Positions 1 through 9,231 of a DNA stretch of 64,000 bases are shown here, piece after piece. A program made the position numbers and the translations under genes. Position 1 is the first letter of the stretch. The number at the start of each line of letters is the position of its first letter. The stretch is taken from positions 1-64,000 of the forward strand of contig NZ_JUHG01000015.1 of NCBI RefSeq assembly GCF_000799715.1, written 5' to 3'. The stretch comes from Martinezella rhizogenes (GTDB lineage Bacteria; Pseudomonadota; Alphaproteobacteria; Rhizobiales; Rhizobiaceae). Below the pieces are notes generated by a model, which saw only the letters and a program-made list of their open reading frames with translations, searched no databases and was not told the origin of the DNA.

Positions 1-1
1 C

Positions 2-1651
2 GAGCTGCCTGAACGCGAGAGCATGGAATTCGACGTTGTGATTGTCGGCGCGGGCCCTGCCGGGCTGTCGGCGGCGATCCGTTTGAAGCAGGTCAATCCG
101 GATTTGAGCGTCGTCGTGCTTGAGAAAGGTGCCGAGGTCGGCGCGCATATTCTGTCGGGCGCCGTCGTCGATCCCATCGGCATCGACCGGTTGCTGCCCG
201 GCTGGCGCGAGGAGGAGGGGCATCCCTTCAAGACCGAGGTGACAGCCGATCACTTCATGTTGCTCGGCCCCGCTGGTTCCATCCGTCTGCCGAACTTTGC
301 CATGCCGCCGCTGATGAACAACCACGGCAATTATATCGTCTCGCTCGGCAACGTCTGTCGCTGGCTCGCCGAAAAGGCCGAGGCCCTTGGCGTCGATATC
401 TATCCCGGCTTTGCCGCAACCGAAGTGCTCTATAATGACGACGGCGCCGTCATCGGTGTTGCCACCGGCGACATGGGCATCGAGAAGAATGGCGAGCCCG
501 GCCCGAACTATACCCGCGGCATGGAGCTGCTCGGCAAATATGTCCTGATCGGCGAAGGCGTGCGCGGTTCGCTCGCCAAACAGCTCATTGCCAAGTTCGA
601 CCTGTCGAGGGATCGCGAGCCACAGAAGTTCGGCATCGGCATCAAGGAGCTCTGGCAGGTCAAGCCCGAGAACCACAAACAGGGCCTCGTGCAGCACTCC
701 TTCGGCTGGCCGCTCGGCATGAAGACCGGCGGCGGGTCCTTCCTCTATCATCTCGAGGACAATCTGGTTGCCGTCGGCTTCGTCGTGCACCTCAACTACA
801 AGAACCCCTATCTCTATCCCTTCGAGGAATTCCAGCGCTTCAAGACGCATCCAGCCATTCGCGGCACCTTCGAGGGTGGCAAGCGCATCTCCTACGGCGC
901 TCGCGCCATCACCGAGGGTGGCTACCAGTCGGTGCCGAAACTCTCCTTCCCCGGCGGTGCGCTGATCGGCTGTTCGGCCGGCTTCGTCAATGTGCCGCGC
1001 ATCAAGGGCAGCCACAATGCCGTGCTCTCGGGCATGCTCGCTGCCGAGAAGATCGCCGATGCGATCGCGGCCGGCCGCGCCAATGACGAAGTGATCGAGA
1101 TCGAGAACGAATGGCGTTCTGGCGATATCGGCAAGGACCTGAAGCGCGTGCGCAACGTCAAGCCGCTGTGGTCGAAGTTCGGCACGGCGATCGGCGTGGC
1201 CCTTGGCGGCCTCGACATGTGGACGAACCAGCTCCTCGGTCTCTCCTTCTTCGGCACGCTGAAGCACGGCAAGACCGATGCCGAGTCGCTGGAGCCGGCG
1301 GCCAAGCATAAGCCGATCGCCTATCCGAAACCGGACGGCGTGCTCACCTTCGACCGTCTCTCTTCGGTGTTCCTGTCGAACACCAATCATGAGGAGGACC
1401 AGCCGGTTCATCTCAAGGTCAAGGACATGGCCCTGCAGAGGAATTCGGAACACGATATCTTTGCCGGTCCGTCGACCCGCTACTGTCCGGCCGGCGTCTA
1501 TGAATGGGTGGAGAACGACGGCGAGGAGACCTACGTCATCAACGCCCAGAACTGCGTCCACTGCAAGACCTGCGACATCAAGGACCCGAACCAGAACATC
1601 AACTGGGTCCCGCCGCAGGGCGGCGAGGGGCCGGTCTATCCGAATATGTGA
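2..1651 (+). CDS. Electron-transfer flavoprotein:ubiquinone oxidoreductase, 5' end cut by window
   Basis: Membrane-associated FAD/4Fe-4S enzyme that takes electrons from ETF (reduced by acyl-CoA dehydrogenases) and passes them to ubiquinone. Counting from the ATG at 23, the FAD-binding GAGPAG motif is at residues 9-14. The C-terminal cluster cysteines are at about 488, 511, 514 and 517 (CVHCKTC). Codons stay open and in frame upstream of the ATG to the window edge (ELPERES), so the true start probably lies just outside; from 23 the protein is 542 aa, close to family length. No partner etfAB is visible. The acyl-CoA dehydrogenase at 3567-4721 would feed this enzyme. Identity is very secure; only the start is open. 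Confidence 0.95.
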   Translation, partial: ELPERESMEFDVVIVGAGPAGLSAAIRLKQVNPDLSVVVLEKGAEVGAHILSGAVVDPIGIDRLLPGWREEEGHPFKTEVTADHFMLLGPAGSIRLPNFAMPPLMNNHGNYIVSLGNVCRWLAEKAEALGVDIYPGFAATEVLYNDDGAVIGVATGDMGIEKNGEPGPNYTRGMELLGKYVLIGEGVRGSLAKQLIAKFDLSRDREPQKFGIGIKELWQVKPENHKQGLVQHSFGWPLGMKTGGGSFLYHLEDNLVAVGFVVHLNYKNPYLYPFEEFQRFKTHPAIRGTFEGGKRISYGARAITEGGYQSVPKLSFPGGALIGCSAGFVNVPRIKGSHNAVLSGMLAAEKIADAIAAGRANDEVIEIENEWRSGDIGKDLKRVRNVKPLWSKFGTAIGVALGGLDMWTNQLLGLSFFGTLKHGKTDAESLEPAAKHKPIAYPKPDGVLTFDRLSSVFLSNTNHEEDQPVHLKVKDMALQRNSEHDIFAGPSTRYCPAGVYEWVENDGEETYVINAQNCVHCKTCDIKDPNQNINWVPPQGGEGPVYPNM

Positions 1652-1851
1652 AAGAAACGGCCCCTGCTCATCAAAAATTCGGCTGCTGCCGGCGTGCTTC
1701 TGGCAGTCGGCGGATAGTGCCTAAGCAATGCGAGAGATCATTCTCAATCGAGCCGGATCTGAGACGCCAAAGTGTCGTGCAAAGCACAATTGTCTGCCTT
1801 GGCCGGCCATGATCCTCTCATCGAGCGCAACATCAGCTCATGGGAGGTAAC

Positions 1852-2208
1852 ATGCGTCAGGACATTTATTGGGTCTGTATTTTCAAGGTGCAGACGACAC
1901 ATTTCGATGATTTCAAAGCAATCGTCCGGCCCCTGGTTGAGATGACCAGAAAAGAGGAGGGGTCGATGGCTTATGAATACAATGTCAGCGATGATCGTTC
2001 GACAATCCACATCATCGAACATTATCGCAGTTCGGACGCCGTCGTTCACCATGTCCAGGAGACGTTCTCACAGTTTGCAGAGCGGTTTACCGCGCTGGCG
2101 ACCGTCTCCAGCTTCGTCGTATACGGAGAGCCCAATGAGGAGGCGCGGGCGATCCTTGACGGCTTCGGCGCGGTCTATCTTTCGAATTTCGATGGCTTCA
2201 CAAAATAG
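1852..2208 (+). CDS. ABM-type (quinol/antibiotic biosynthesis monooxygenase-like) small protein
   Basis: A 118-aa protein with the ferredoxin-like dimeric alpha/beta barrel pattern of the ABM superfamily: an initial beta-strand (YWVCIFKVQ), a helix from FDDFKAIVRPLV, a strand around SMAYEYNV, then IHIIEHYRSSDAVVHH and a C-terminal strand FVVYGEP. The start is taken at the ATG at 1852 because the GGGAGG Shine-Dalgarno at 1842-1847 lies inside the alternative upstream reading frame start at 1840, four bases before this ATG. ABM proteins are cofactor-free oxygenases or stress/quinone-related enzymes; the substrate cannot be told. It stands alone between ETF-QO and a convergent CoA-transferase gene. 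Confidence 0.7.
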   Translation: MRQDIYWVCIFKVQTTHFDDFKAIVRPLVEMTRKEEGSMAYEYNVSDDRSTIHIIEHYRSSDAVVHHVQETFSQFAERFTALATVSSFVVYGEPNEEARAILDGFGAVYLSNFDGFTK

Positions 2209-2348
2209 AGGTGGCTCGCAACATTTCCCGCACCGGGTGGAATGGGTTTCATAGTTGATTGGTGAATGTCTAAGGCTGCGCCGCCTTGTCTGCCGGTGGT
2301 GCAGCGATCGCAGGTCCATGGTCGCCAACGGGCCGCACGAGACGCTTT

Positions 2349-3548
2349 CTACTCGTTCGTTGTTTTGACGACTGCGTCTGAAATCATCCGCTGGATCTCC
2401 TGCGCAGAATAACCCGCTTCATCGAGTACCGCGACAGTATTCGCACCGAACTTCGGGGGTGCTGTGCGCACGGTGCCTGGCGTTCGGCTCATACGAGCCG
2501 GAATACCGGTCCCCCGATAGCTGCCGACCGAGACGACCATGCCGCGATGTTTCGTGTGCGCGTGATCAAGAGCTTCATTGACGTTCCGCACCACTCCCGC
2601 CGGCACGCCGGCGGCAAGTAGTTCAGGTTCCAGTTTCTCCGCATCCATTTCAGCCAGCCTCGAGCCGATTGCCGACGTCAGGGCATCCCGGTTCTTGAGC
2701 CGGTTCGCATTGTCAATAAAGCGAGGATCGCTGGCCAGTTCGGGAAAGCCGAGATATTCGCAAAGCTTCGCGAATTGGCCATTGTTGCCGACAGCCAGAT
2801 AGATCGACTTTGTGCGGGTCGAAAACATATCGTAGGGCACGATGTTTGGATGACCGTTTCCTGTCGAAACGGGCACCTTTCCTGACATCAATGAATTTGC
2901 CGCCTGCGGATGAAGCATGCTGATAGCGCTGTCGAACAGAGGAACCTCGATGGCTTGGCCGAGACCGGAGCGGCCCCTTTCGACGAGGGCCGCCAGGATC
3001 GCGTTGCAGGCAATGAGGCCTGTACCGATATCGACAATCGGCGTCCCCATCCGCATTGGCCCTCCGTCGGGATGTCCATTGACGCTCATCAGACCTGTCA
3101 TCGCCTGGACGACCGCATCATAGCCCGGGAACCCACCCAAGGGACCGTCGGCACCAAAGCCGGTGACGTGACAAAGGATGAGCCGCGGAAAGCGCTCACG
3201 AAGCACAGCTTCAAAGCCAAGCCCCCACTTCTCCAAGGCTCCTGGCTTGAAGTTATGGACGAGCACATCGGCGTCATCCAAGAGGCGCAGTATGATTTCC
3301 CGTCCCTCGGGCCTGCCTGCGTCTATGACAATTGATCGCTTGTTGCGGTTGGCTCCGGAGAAATAGGCGCTGAGACCATCGTTAAAGGGGGGGCCCCAGC
3401 CGCGCGTCTCATCGCCTTGCGGTGGCTCGACCTTGACGACGTCCGCGCCGTAATCGGCTAGAACCTGCGTGCAGTAGGGTCCACCCAGGACACGACTAAG
3501 ATCGATGACGCGGATACCCTCAAGCGGGCCGGATTTGTCTTCTGTCAT
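2349..3548 (-). CDS. CaiB/BaiF family (class III) acyl-CoA transferase
   Basis: About 399 aa, normal for class III CoA-transferases, which move CoA between a donor thioester and an organic acid through an aspartyl-CoA thioester. Visible family marks are the N-terminal segment RVIDLSRVLGGPYCTQVLADYG, with the strand VVKVEPPQGDETR behind it, and the catalytic Asp in GYDAVVQAMTG (residue about 144). A C-terminal GVPAGVVRNVNEAL segment is also typical. ATG at 3548 is used; a GTG two codons upstream is possible. The gene follows the acyl-CoA dehydrogenase by about 18 bases on the same strand, so they form an operon that probably activates a carboxylic acid and then desaturates its CoA ester. The substrate is not identifiable. 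Confidence 0.9.
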   Translation of the reverse strand: MTEDKSGPLEGIRVIDLSRVLGGPYCTQVLADYGADVVKVEPPQGDETRGWGPPFNDGLSAYFSGANRNKRSIVIDAGRPEGREIILRLLDDADVLVHNFKPGALEKWGLGFEAVLRERFPRLILCHVTGFGADGPLGGFPGYDAVVQAMTGLMSVNGHPDGGPMRMGTPIVDIGTGLIACNAILAALVERGRSGLGQAIEVPLFDSAISMLHPQAANSLMSGKVPVSTGNGHPNIVPYDMFSTRTKSIYLAVGNNGQFAKLCEYLGFPELASDPRFIDNANRLKNRDALTSAIGSRLAEMDAEKLEPELLAAGVPAGVVRNVNEALDHAHTKHRGMVVSVGSYRGTGIPARMSRTPGTVRTAPPKFGANTVAVLDEAGYSAQEIQRMISDAVVKTTNE

Positions 3549-3566
3549 GTTCACCAGACCATTCGT

Positions 3567-4721
3567 TCAAGCGGCCGCGTCGGAAATCATATTGCGTGCG
3601 ATCAGAAGCTGCTGGATTTGAGTGGTTCCTTCGTAGATCCGGAAAAGACGAACATCGCGGTAGAAGCGCTCGACTGCATAGTCGGCCATGTAACCCGCAC
3701 CTCCATGGATCTGTACGGCGCGATCCGCCACACGTCCGACCATCTCGCTTGCAAACATCTTGCAGCAGGCAGCTTCGGTTGTGACTTTCTGGCCGGCATC
3801 TTTGCGGCGGGCGGTTTCCTCGACCATGCAGCGGGCGGCATAGGCCTCGGCTTTGCTGTCAGCGAGCATCGCCTGGATTAACTGCTTGTCGGAGAGCGGC
3901 CCACCGAATTGCTTGCGATCGATCGCATAGGCCAGACTGTCACGGATCAGCCGTTCGGCAGCTCCCACGCAAACGGCGGAAATGTGCAATCTTCCCCGGT
4001 CGAGAACTTTCATCGCCGTCTTGAAGCCTTGCCCCTCGCGACCGCCCAGGATCGAGGCGGCCGGCACTCTGCAATCATCGAGAATGACATCACAGGTATG
4101 CGAACCCTTCTGCCCCATTTTTCGATCCTTGGGACCAAGCGACAATCCTGGTGTCCCGGATTCCACCAGAAAGGCCGTCACGCCAGCAGACGTTTTTGAG
4201 GAGGGATCCGTGCGGGCGAAGACCGTAAAGAGCCCAGCATGCGGAGCGTTGGTGATGAAACGCTTGGTGCCATTGAGGACGAAATAGTCACCCTCGCGTC
4301 GGGCGGAGGTCTTGAGCGAGCCTGCATCAGAACCGGCGTCCGGTTCCGTCAAAGCGAAGGAGGCGATCATTTCACCTGTTGCCAGCTTTGGGAGATAGGT
4401 ATCCTTCTGTTCTGGCGTACCGTCGATAATGATGCCCTGCGACCCGATCCCATTGTTGGTGCCCACCAGCGAGCGGAACGCGGGCGATGTTTGTCCGAGC
4501 ACGAATGCGGCGGCAACCTCCTCGGCCATGGTGAGACCCAAGCCGCCATATTCCTCGGGAATAGACATGCCGAACAGCCCCATATCGCGAATTTCCCGAA
4601 TGAGGGACGGCGGAATCGCATCATTATCGGCCACCTGAGCTTCGTTGGGGATCAGCCGCTCTCGCACAAACCGATCGAGTGTATCGAGAAATTGCTGGAG
4701 CGTATCTGGATCGAGGCTCAT
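3567..4721 (-). CDS. Acyl-CoA dehydrogenase
   Basis: FAD-dependent acyl-CoA dehydrogenase of 384 aa, introducing an alpha,beta double bond into an acyl-CoA and passing electrons to ETF. Signature segments are the FAD/substrate loop SFALTEPDAGSDAG (about residues 125-138), WW-equivalent RFITNAPHAG, CDVILDDCRVP, and the C-terminal RIYEGTTQIQ, whose Glu is the catalytic base of the short/medium-chain type. It is first in the two-gene minus-strand operon with the CaiB transferase and is divergent from the aldehyde dehydrogenase at 4934. This points to one catabolic unit in which CoA esters go on to the hydratase/dehydrogenase at 6400. Chain-length specificity cannot be read from the sequence. Confidence 0.93.
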   Translation of the reverse strand: MSLDPDTLQQFLDTLDRFVRERLIPNEAQVADNDAIPPSLIREIRDMGLFGMSIPEEYGGLGLTMAEEVAAAFVLGQTSPAFRSLVGTNNGIGSQGIIIDGTPEQKDTYLPKLATGEMIASFALTEPDAGSDAGSLKTSARREGDYFVLNGTKRFITNAPHAGLFTVFARTDPSSKTSAGVTAFLVESGTPGLSLGPKDRKMGQKGSHTCDVILDDCRVPAASILGGREGQGFKTAMKVLDRGRLHISAVCVGAAERLIRDSLAYAIDRKQFGGPLSDKQLIQAMLADSKAEAYAARCMVEETARRKDAGQKVTTEAACCKMFASEMVGRVADRAVQIHGGAGYMADYAVERFYRDVRLFRIYEGTTQIQQLLIARNMISDAAA

Positions 4722-4933
4722 TTCTGAAAGGTTTCCTTGTGTTCCACCAGCTCGTAATTCTTCGCTGGCGTGGATCTATCCTGCCAGCACTATCAAGGCA
4801 TTAGCCCGTTGCGAACTGCGATAGCTGCATCACGGAGAGCATTCCAACCTGTCGCAAAATAGACAGTTGCTTCCGACATACGGTGCATCCAAAAAACCGG
4901 TCGTAAATCGGCGAACGGGCAGGAGGAAGTTCA

Positions 4934-6388
4934 ATGGAACCGAACACGTATCCAAGGGTAGAACTCTTCATAGGCGGCCGGTGGATCGGACCTGACCAGC
5001 GCGAATCCAAACCAGTGATCAATCCTGCCACCGAAGACGAGATCGGCCGCATGCCGGCGGCGACGCCTGAGGATATCGTTCTTGCTGCCACGACGGCGCA
5101 AAGCGCATTTCAGTCGTGGAAGCACCGCTCGCCTTTGGATCGAAGCAACATTCTGCGCCGCTTTGCCGAGCTCCTTCGCACCAATGAGGCTGCCATTTCC
5201 CGGTGCATTACGCTTGATATGGGCAAACCGCTCGCCGAGGCACTGGCCGAAGTCCGCGCGGCGGCGGATCATGTCGATTGGCACGCGGAAGAGGGCCGAC
5301 GGATCTATGGCCGCATCATTCCGGGCCGCTTGCCCGGAGTGCAGCAACAGGTGATCCGGGAACCGGTGGGCGTCTGCCTTGCGATCGCGCCGTGGAATTT
5401 TCCGATCAGTCAGGCGATCCGAAAGGTTGCCGGCGCGCTTGCCGCCGGATGTACACTCATCCTCAAAGGAGCGGCAGAAACACCATCTGGCGTCATGGCT
5501 ATCGCACGCCTGCTGCAGGAGGCGGAGCTTCCCGATGGATGCCTGAACGTTGTGTGGGGTGACTCCGCCCTGATCTCGGAGACCCTGCTTGCAAGGCCCG
5601 AGGTTCAAAAGCTGAGCTTTACCGGATCGGTCCCGGTCGGAAAGCATCTGGCCGAACTGTGTGGTCGCTATATGAAGCGCAGTACGATGGAGCTGGGCGG
5701 ACATGCGCCTGTCCTCGTGTTTGATGACACGGACCCGGAAGCAGCGGCACGAGCGCTCGCAGGAAACAAGTTGCGCAATGCGGGCCAGGTTTGTATCGCG
5801 CCCACTCGCTTCTACATCCAGGATCGGGCCTATGATCGCTTCATGTCTGCTTTTACGGACGCGTTTGAAGAGGTAAGGGTGGGTAACGGCCTTGATGATG
5901 ACACTCGCATGGGACCGCTCTGCCATCCGGGTCGCGTTGCTGCCATGGAGGCGCTTGTAGCGGATGCCAGAGGCGGCGGCGCCAACGTCGCGACAGGCGG
6001 AAAGAGAGCCGCCAACAAGGGTTACTTTTACGCCCCGACGATCGTCGAAACTCCGGACGACAAGATAGCACTGATGCGGGATGAGCCGTTCGGGCCGATC
6101 GCTGTGGTCACGCGGTTCAATCACATTGATGACGGTCTGGCTCGTGCGAATTCTCTGCCTTTCGGCCTTGCCTCATACGTCTTTACTAGTTCCCTCGAGC
6201 GGGCCGACAGAGCCGCTGCAGAATTGCAGGCCGGCATGGTCAGCATCAACCACTTCGGCCTGGCCCTGCCGGAAACGCCATTTGGCGGAATTAAGGATAG
6301 TGGCTACGGCAGCGAGGGCGGCGTGGAGAGCTTCGACGGCTACCTGAACACCAAATTCGTCTCGCGGCGTTCCGCGCCACTCGCCTGA
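4934..6388 (+). CDS. NAD(P)-dependent aldehyde dehydrogenase (succinate-semialdehyde dehydrogenase-like)
   Basis: A complete 484-aa ALDH of the GabD/SSADH group that oxidises an aldehyde to the acid with NAD(P)+. The N-terminal LFIGGRWI segment, the cofactor segment APWNFPISQAIRK, the general-base Glu in MELGGH (about residue 253) and the catalytic Cys in GQVCIAPTR (about residue 288) are all present. An AGGAGGAAG Shine-Dalgarno at 4919-4927 sets the start. The hydratase/dehydrogenase gene starts 11 bases after the stop, so the two are cotranscribed. The intergenic 4722-4933 carries the divergent promoters for this unit and the acyl-CoA dehydrogenase unit; no clear operator was seen. The true aldehyde may not be succinate semialdehyde. 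Confidence 0.92.
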   Translation: MEPNTYPRVELFIGGRWIGPDQRESKPVINPATEDEIGRMPAATPEDIVLAATTAQSAFQSWKHRSPLDRSNILRRFAELLRTNEAAISRCITLDMGKPLAEALAEVRAAADHVDWHAEEGRRIYGRIIPGRLPGVQQQVIREPVGVCLAIAPWNFPISQAIRKVAGALAAGCTLILKGAAETPSGVMAIARLLQEAELPDGCLNVVWGDSALISETLLARPEVQKLSFTGSVPVGKHLAELCGRYMKRSTMELGGHAPVLVFDDTDPEAAARALAGNKLRNAGQVCIAPTRFYIQDRAYDRFMSAFTDAFEEVRVGNGLDDDTRMGPLCHPGRVAAMEALVADARGGGANVATGGKRAANKGYFYAPTIVETPDDKIALMRDEPFGPIAVVTRFNHIDDGLARANSLPFGLASYVFTSSLERADRAAAELQAGMVSINHFGLALPETPFGGIKDSGYGSEGGVESFDGYLNTKFVSRRSAPLA

Positions 6389-6399
6389 GAGGGTTTGTC

Positions 6400-8466
6400 A
6401 TGCCGGTACATTTCGAGTGCAGTGACGGCGTCGCGATCGCGACAATCGACAATCCGCCCGTCAACGCGATCGACCGCCATGTTCGACAGGGGCTGCTGGA
6501 CGCCATGGATCTCGCGCGTACAAACAAGGCCCGGCGAATGATTATCACCGGGCGGGGAGCCGTCTTCGTTGCTGGCGCAGATACGAGGGAATTCGACGTT
6601 CCCCCTCAACCGCCACACCTCAATGAGGTCCTCAATCATCTGGCGTCATTTCCCATACCTGTGATCAGCGCCATCAATGGCGCAGCTCTCGGCGGAGGCC
6701 TGGAGATTGCCCTTGCCAGCCACTATCGCATTGCCGCTTCGCGAGCGAGCATGGGGCTGCCTGAGGTTACACTTGGCATCGTGCCCGGGGCCGGTGGGAC
6801 GCAGCGACTTGCGCGTCTGATCGGCATCTCGAAGGCCGTCGATATGATCGGCTTCGGCAAAACCGTCGATGCGGATGAAGCAAGAGCGATGGGCCTTGTG
6901 GATGCGTTGAGCGACGATCCGCTTGCAACTGCGCGCTCGATGGACGAAGCCACCCTTCAACGGGCGGTTCCGACGGATCTCCGGCCGCCGCCGGCAAGTG
7001 ATGATGCCTCGGTCGCCGCCGCTATGGCATTGGCCGGCCGCCGTTTGCCAAGCCAGCACGCGCCCTCAAGGGCAATAAGGCTTGTTGCCGCATCGGCCAC
7101 GCTTCCCATTGCCGAAGGACTCTCTCACGAGCGCGAAACCTTTCTGGAGCTACGCGCGTCCGACCAAGCCCGAGCGCTTCGCCACGTCTTTTTCTCGGAG
7201 AGGGCAGCGCTTTCCCAATCCAAGCAATTTCCACGGCCCAACAGGGACATTGCCACCGCTCTGGTCGTCGGCGGCGGCAACATGGGAGCCGCGATCGCCT
7301 ATGCCTTGGCGACAGGCGGTATAGAGGTGACGGTGATCGAGACCAATGAAGAGGCCCGAACGAGGGCCGAGGCCAATGTCTTTCGCATCGTTGAACAGGG
7401 AGTTTCGCGCGGTCTTCTCACGGCGAAGGCGGCCGACGATATCAAGGCCCGGTTCGGATACAAGGTTGGATATGAGGCGGTCGCGCCAGTCGATCTTGCG
7501 ATCGAGGCCGCGTTTGAAGACATGGAAGTCAAGCGCGCAATCTTCGACGCATTGGCAAAATCCCTCCCGGAGCACACGATACTCGCCACGAACACCTCCT
7601 ATCTCGATGTGAACCAACTCGCGGAAGGAATACCTGTTCCCGGTCGGTTTCTTGGGCTCCATTTCTTCAGCCCGGCACACATCATGAAGCTCCTTGAGAT
7701 CGTTCGCGGCGACAAGACATCGCCCGAGACACTTGGTACAGCCTTCGCGCTCGCGAAGACGCTGAAGAAAATACCGGTTCTCTCCGGTGTCTGCGACGGT
7801 TTTATCGGCAATCGCATCCTGTCGCGCTATCGACAGGCGGCCGACATCCTTCTGCTCGAGGGCGCTTCTCCCTCCCAAGTGGATGCGGCAATGCGCAACT
7901 TTGGAATGGCCATGGGACCCTACGAGGCGCAGGATTTGTCCGGGCTCGATATCGCCTATGCCAATCGCAAGCGCCAAGATCTTCGCAATCGGACAGACAT
8001 ACGCTACGTGCCGCTCGCAGATCGCCTCGTGGAAGAGAATGAGCGGCTTGGTCGAAAGTCAGGAGCCGGATGGTATGATTATCGCGATGGTAAACCGCTG
8101 CCGTCACCGATTGTCGACGCGCAGCTTTTACGTGCTTCACAAGAGGCCAATATAGAGCGCCGCTATATCCCGGAACACGAAATCACCCGGCGCATTCTGT
8201 CCGCCATGATTGCGGAGGCGACTGAGATACTTGACGAAGGCATTGCGCAGCGACCGCGCGATATCGACTTGGTGCTCGTCCATGGCTACGGCTTTCCGCG
8301 CTGGCGAGGCGGACTGATGCATTACGCCGACAGCCTCACCCCGACAGCAATTCTAAGCGACATTCAACGGCTCGCCGCCATAGATCCCCTGTCTTGGTCA
8401 GCGCCACCGCTGTTGGCACGGCTTGCACTCGATGGCCTCTCCTTCGATAGCCTCAACCAAGAGTGA
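6400..8466 (+). CDS. Bifunctional enoyl-CoA hydratase / 3-hydroxyacyl-CoA dehydrogenase (FadB/FadJ-like)
   Basis: A 688-aa two-domain beta-oxidation protein. Residues about 1-190 are a crotonase domain that keeps both catalytic glutamates: GGGLEIAL (about 101) and LPEVTLG (about 121), followed by GAGGTQRL. Residues about 285-680 are the NAD-dependent 3-hydroxyacyl-CoA dehydrogenase, with the GGGNMGAAIA nucleotide-binding loop, the active-site His in HFFSPAHIMKL and the C-terminal domain FVHGYGFPRWRGG-like segment (VHGYGFPRWRGG). It should hydrate an enoyl-CoA and oxidise the 3-hydroxyacyl-CoA. It is cotranscribed with the ALDH upstream. A paralogue at 23482-25599 has the same architecture but a mutated hydratase site, so this copy is probably the competent hydratase. 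Confidence 0.93.
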   Translation: MPVHFECSDGVAIATIDNPPVNAIDRHVRQGLLDAMDLARTNKARRMIITGRGAVFVAGADTREFDVPPQPPHLNEVLNHLASFPIPVISAINGAALGGGLEIALASHYRIAASRASMGLPEVTLGIVPGAGGTQRLARLIGISKAVDMIGFGKTVDADEARAMGLVDALSDDPLATARSMDEATLQRAVPTDLRPPPASDDASVAAAMALAGRRLPSQHAPSRAIRLVAASATLPIAEGLSHERETFLELRASDQARALRHVFFSERAALSQSKQFPRPNRDIATALVVGGGNMGAAIAYALATGGIEVTVIETNEEARTRAEANVFRIVEQGVSRGLLTAKAADDIKARFGYKVGYEAVAPVDLAIEAAFEDMEVKRAIFDALAKSLPEHTILATNTSYLDVNQLAEGIPVPGRFLGLHFFSPAHIMKLLEIVRGDKTSPETLGTAFALAKTLKKIPVLSGVCDGFIGNRILSRYRQAADILLLEGASPSQVDAAMRNFGMAMGPYEAQDLSGLDIAYANRKRQDLRNRTDIRYVPLADRLVEENERLGRKSGAGWYDYRDGKPLPSPIVDAQLLRASQEANIERRYIPEHEITRRILSAMIAEATEILDEGIAQRPRDIDLVLVHGYGFPRWRGGLMHYADSLTPTAILSDIQRLAAIDPLSWSAPPLLARLALDGLSFDSLNQE

Positions 8467-8631
8467 ATGGAAATTTGGCATGGCGGACGTATTCATCTGC
8501 GGCCAAGTGTGGCTGAGTCATCACCAAGCTTGGCGTAAAAATTTGCGGCAAGCCTGGTGATCTGGCAGTTTGCGCGCTGATTGCCATGGTGTTGCCGTCC
8601 CACATTGCCATCGCGGGATTGCCAAAATGTG

Positions 8632-9136
8632 GCATTGTAGACTTATCGGCCTGGGTTGGAGGAGTGGCATTGAGGCCTGTCATCGGGCTACCTGAAGATG
8701 GGCGAACTGGCTCCACATCTGGATCGCCGCTCCCCGCAGTTGGCGATGGTGAGCGGATGAAATGTCGTGGCGGGGAATGTGAAACAGGTTGGCGATCGGA
8801 TCGTGGATGGAGACGAAGCGCTGGAGATGTCTCGCTGATTTGAAGCGCTTCATGATCTTCTCCCGCCTTCGAACCGGCTGATGGGAATTCTCCGCCCGAT
8901 TGTTCAACCCTTTGTGGGAGCGATGCTCTACACCCGGCATGATCTCTCGCTTTGCTGCGCCGTAGGATCGCAGCTTGTCGGTGATCATCACCCGCGGAAA
9001 CCGGAAATAAAGCCAGACCGCATGAGCAATCAATTCCGCTGGAAAACGATGACGGCGATAGAGCGGATCACGAGCAAGGATGGTCGTACGAAATCATCGC
9101 AGATCAATCTCGACCGCCAGTTAACGTTACAGCGCC
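8632..9136 (-). mobile_element. Internally deleted IS6-family insertion sequence remnant
   Basis: Remnant of an IS6-type element read on the minus strand. Its transposase-proximal (left) end is the 28-base terminal block 9109-9136, which reads GGCGCTGTAACG inward from 9136 and recurs almost exactly at 11678-11705. The distal end is put tentatively at 8632, where GGCATTGTAGACTT weakly resembles the same terminus. The total of about 500 bp is well short of the roughly 800 bp usual for IS6 elements, matching the deletion within the transposase. No target-site duplication was found around these ends. Confidence 0.6.
8680..9087 (-). pseudogene. IS6-family transposase, internally deleted
   Basis: The reading frame joins the N-terminus of an IS6 transposase (YRRHRFPAELIAHAVWLYF, encoded about 9063-9000) directly to its C-terminal half. 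That half begins RVMITDKLRSYGAAKREIMPG and runs through NRAENSHQPVRRRE to RHLQRFVSIHDPIANLF. Roughly the middle third, including the first catalytic Asp and the segment to the second, is missing without loss of frame; only the TDKLRSY Asp and the ENSHQPVRRRE Glu remain. No ordinary start codon precedes the N-terminal piece after the in-frame stop near 9095; ACG stands where ATG would be expected. It cannot be an active transposase. Confidence 0.75.
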
Positions 9137-9231
9137 GTCGAATGTGATGTGGCGGAAGACCATGGTTTCGCGGGGCTGGCTTGCCGGCAGGCCCTTGTTG
9201 CCGCCGGATGCAAGTTCCGTGGCACACCACG

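Noticed and set aside
4931..6124. Long open frame (397 codons) on the minus strand
   Set aside because: It lies wholly opposite a clear aldehyde dehydrogenase; the text is Arg/His-rich with no domain, a codon-bias shadow of a high-GC gene.
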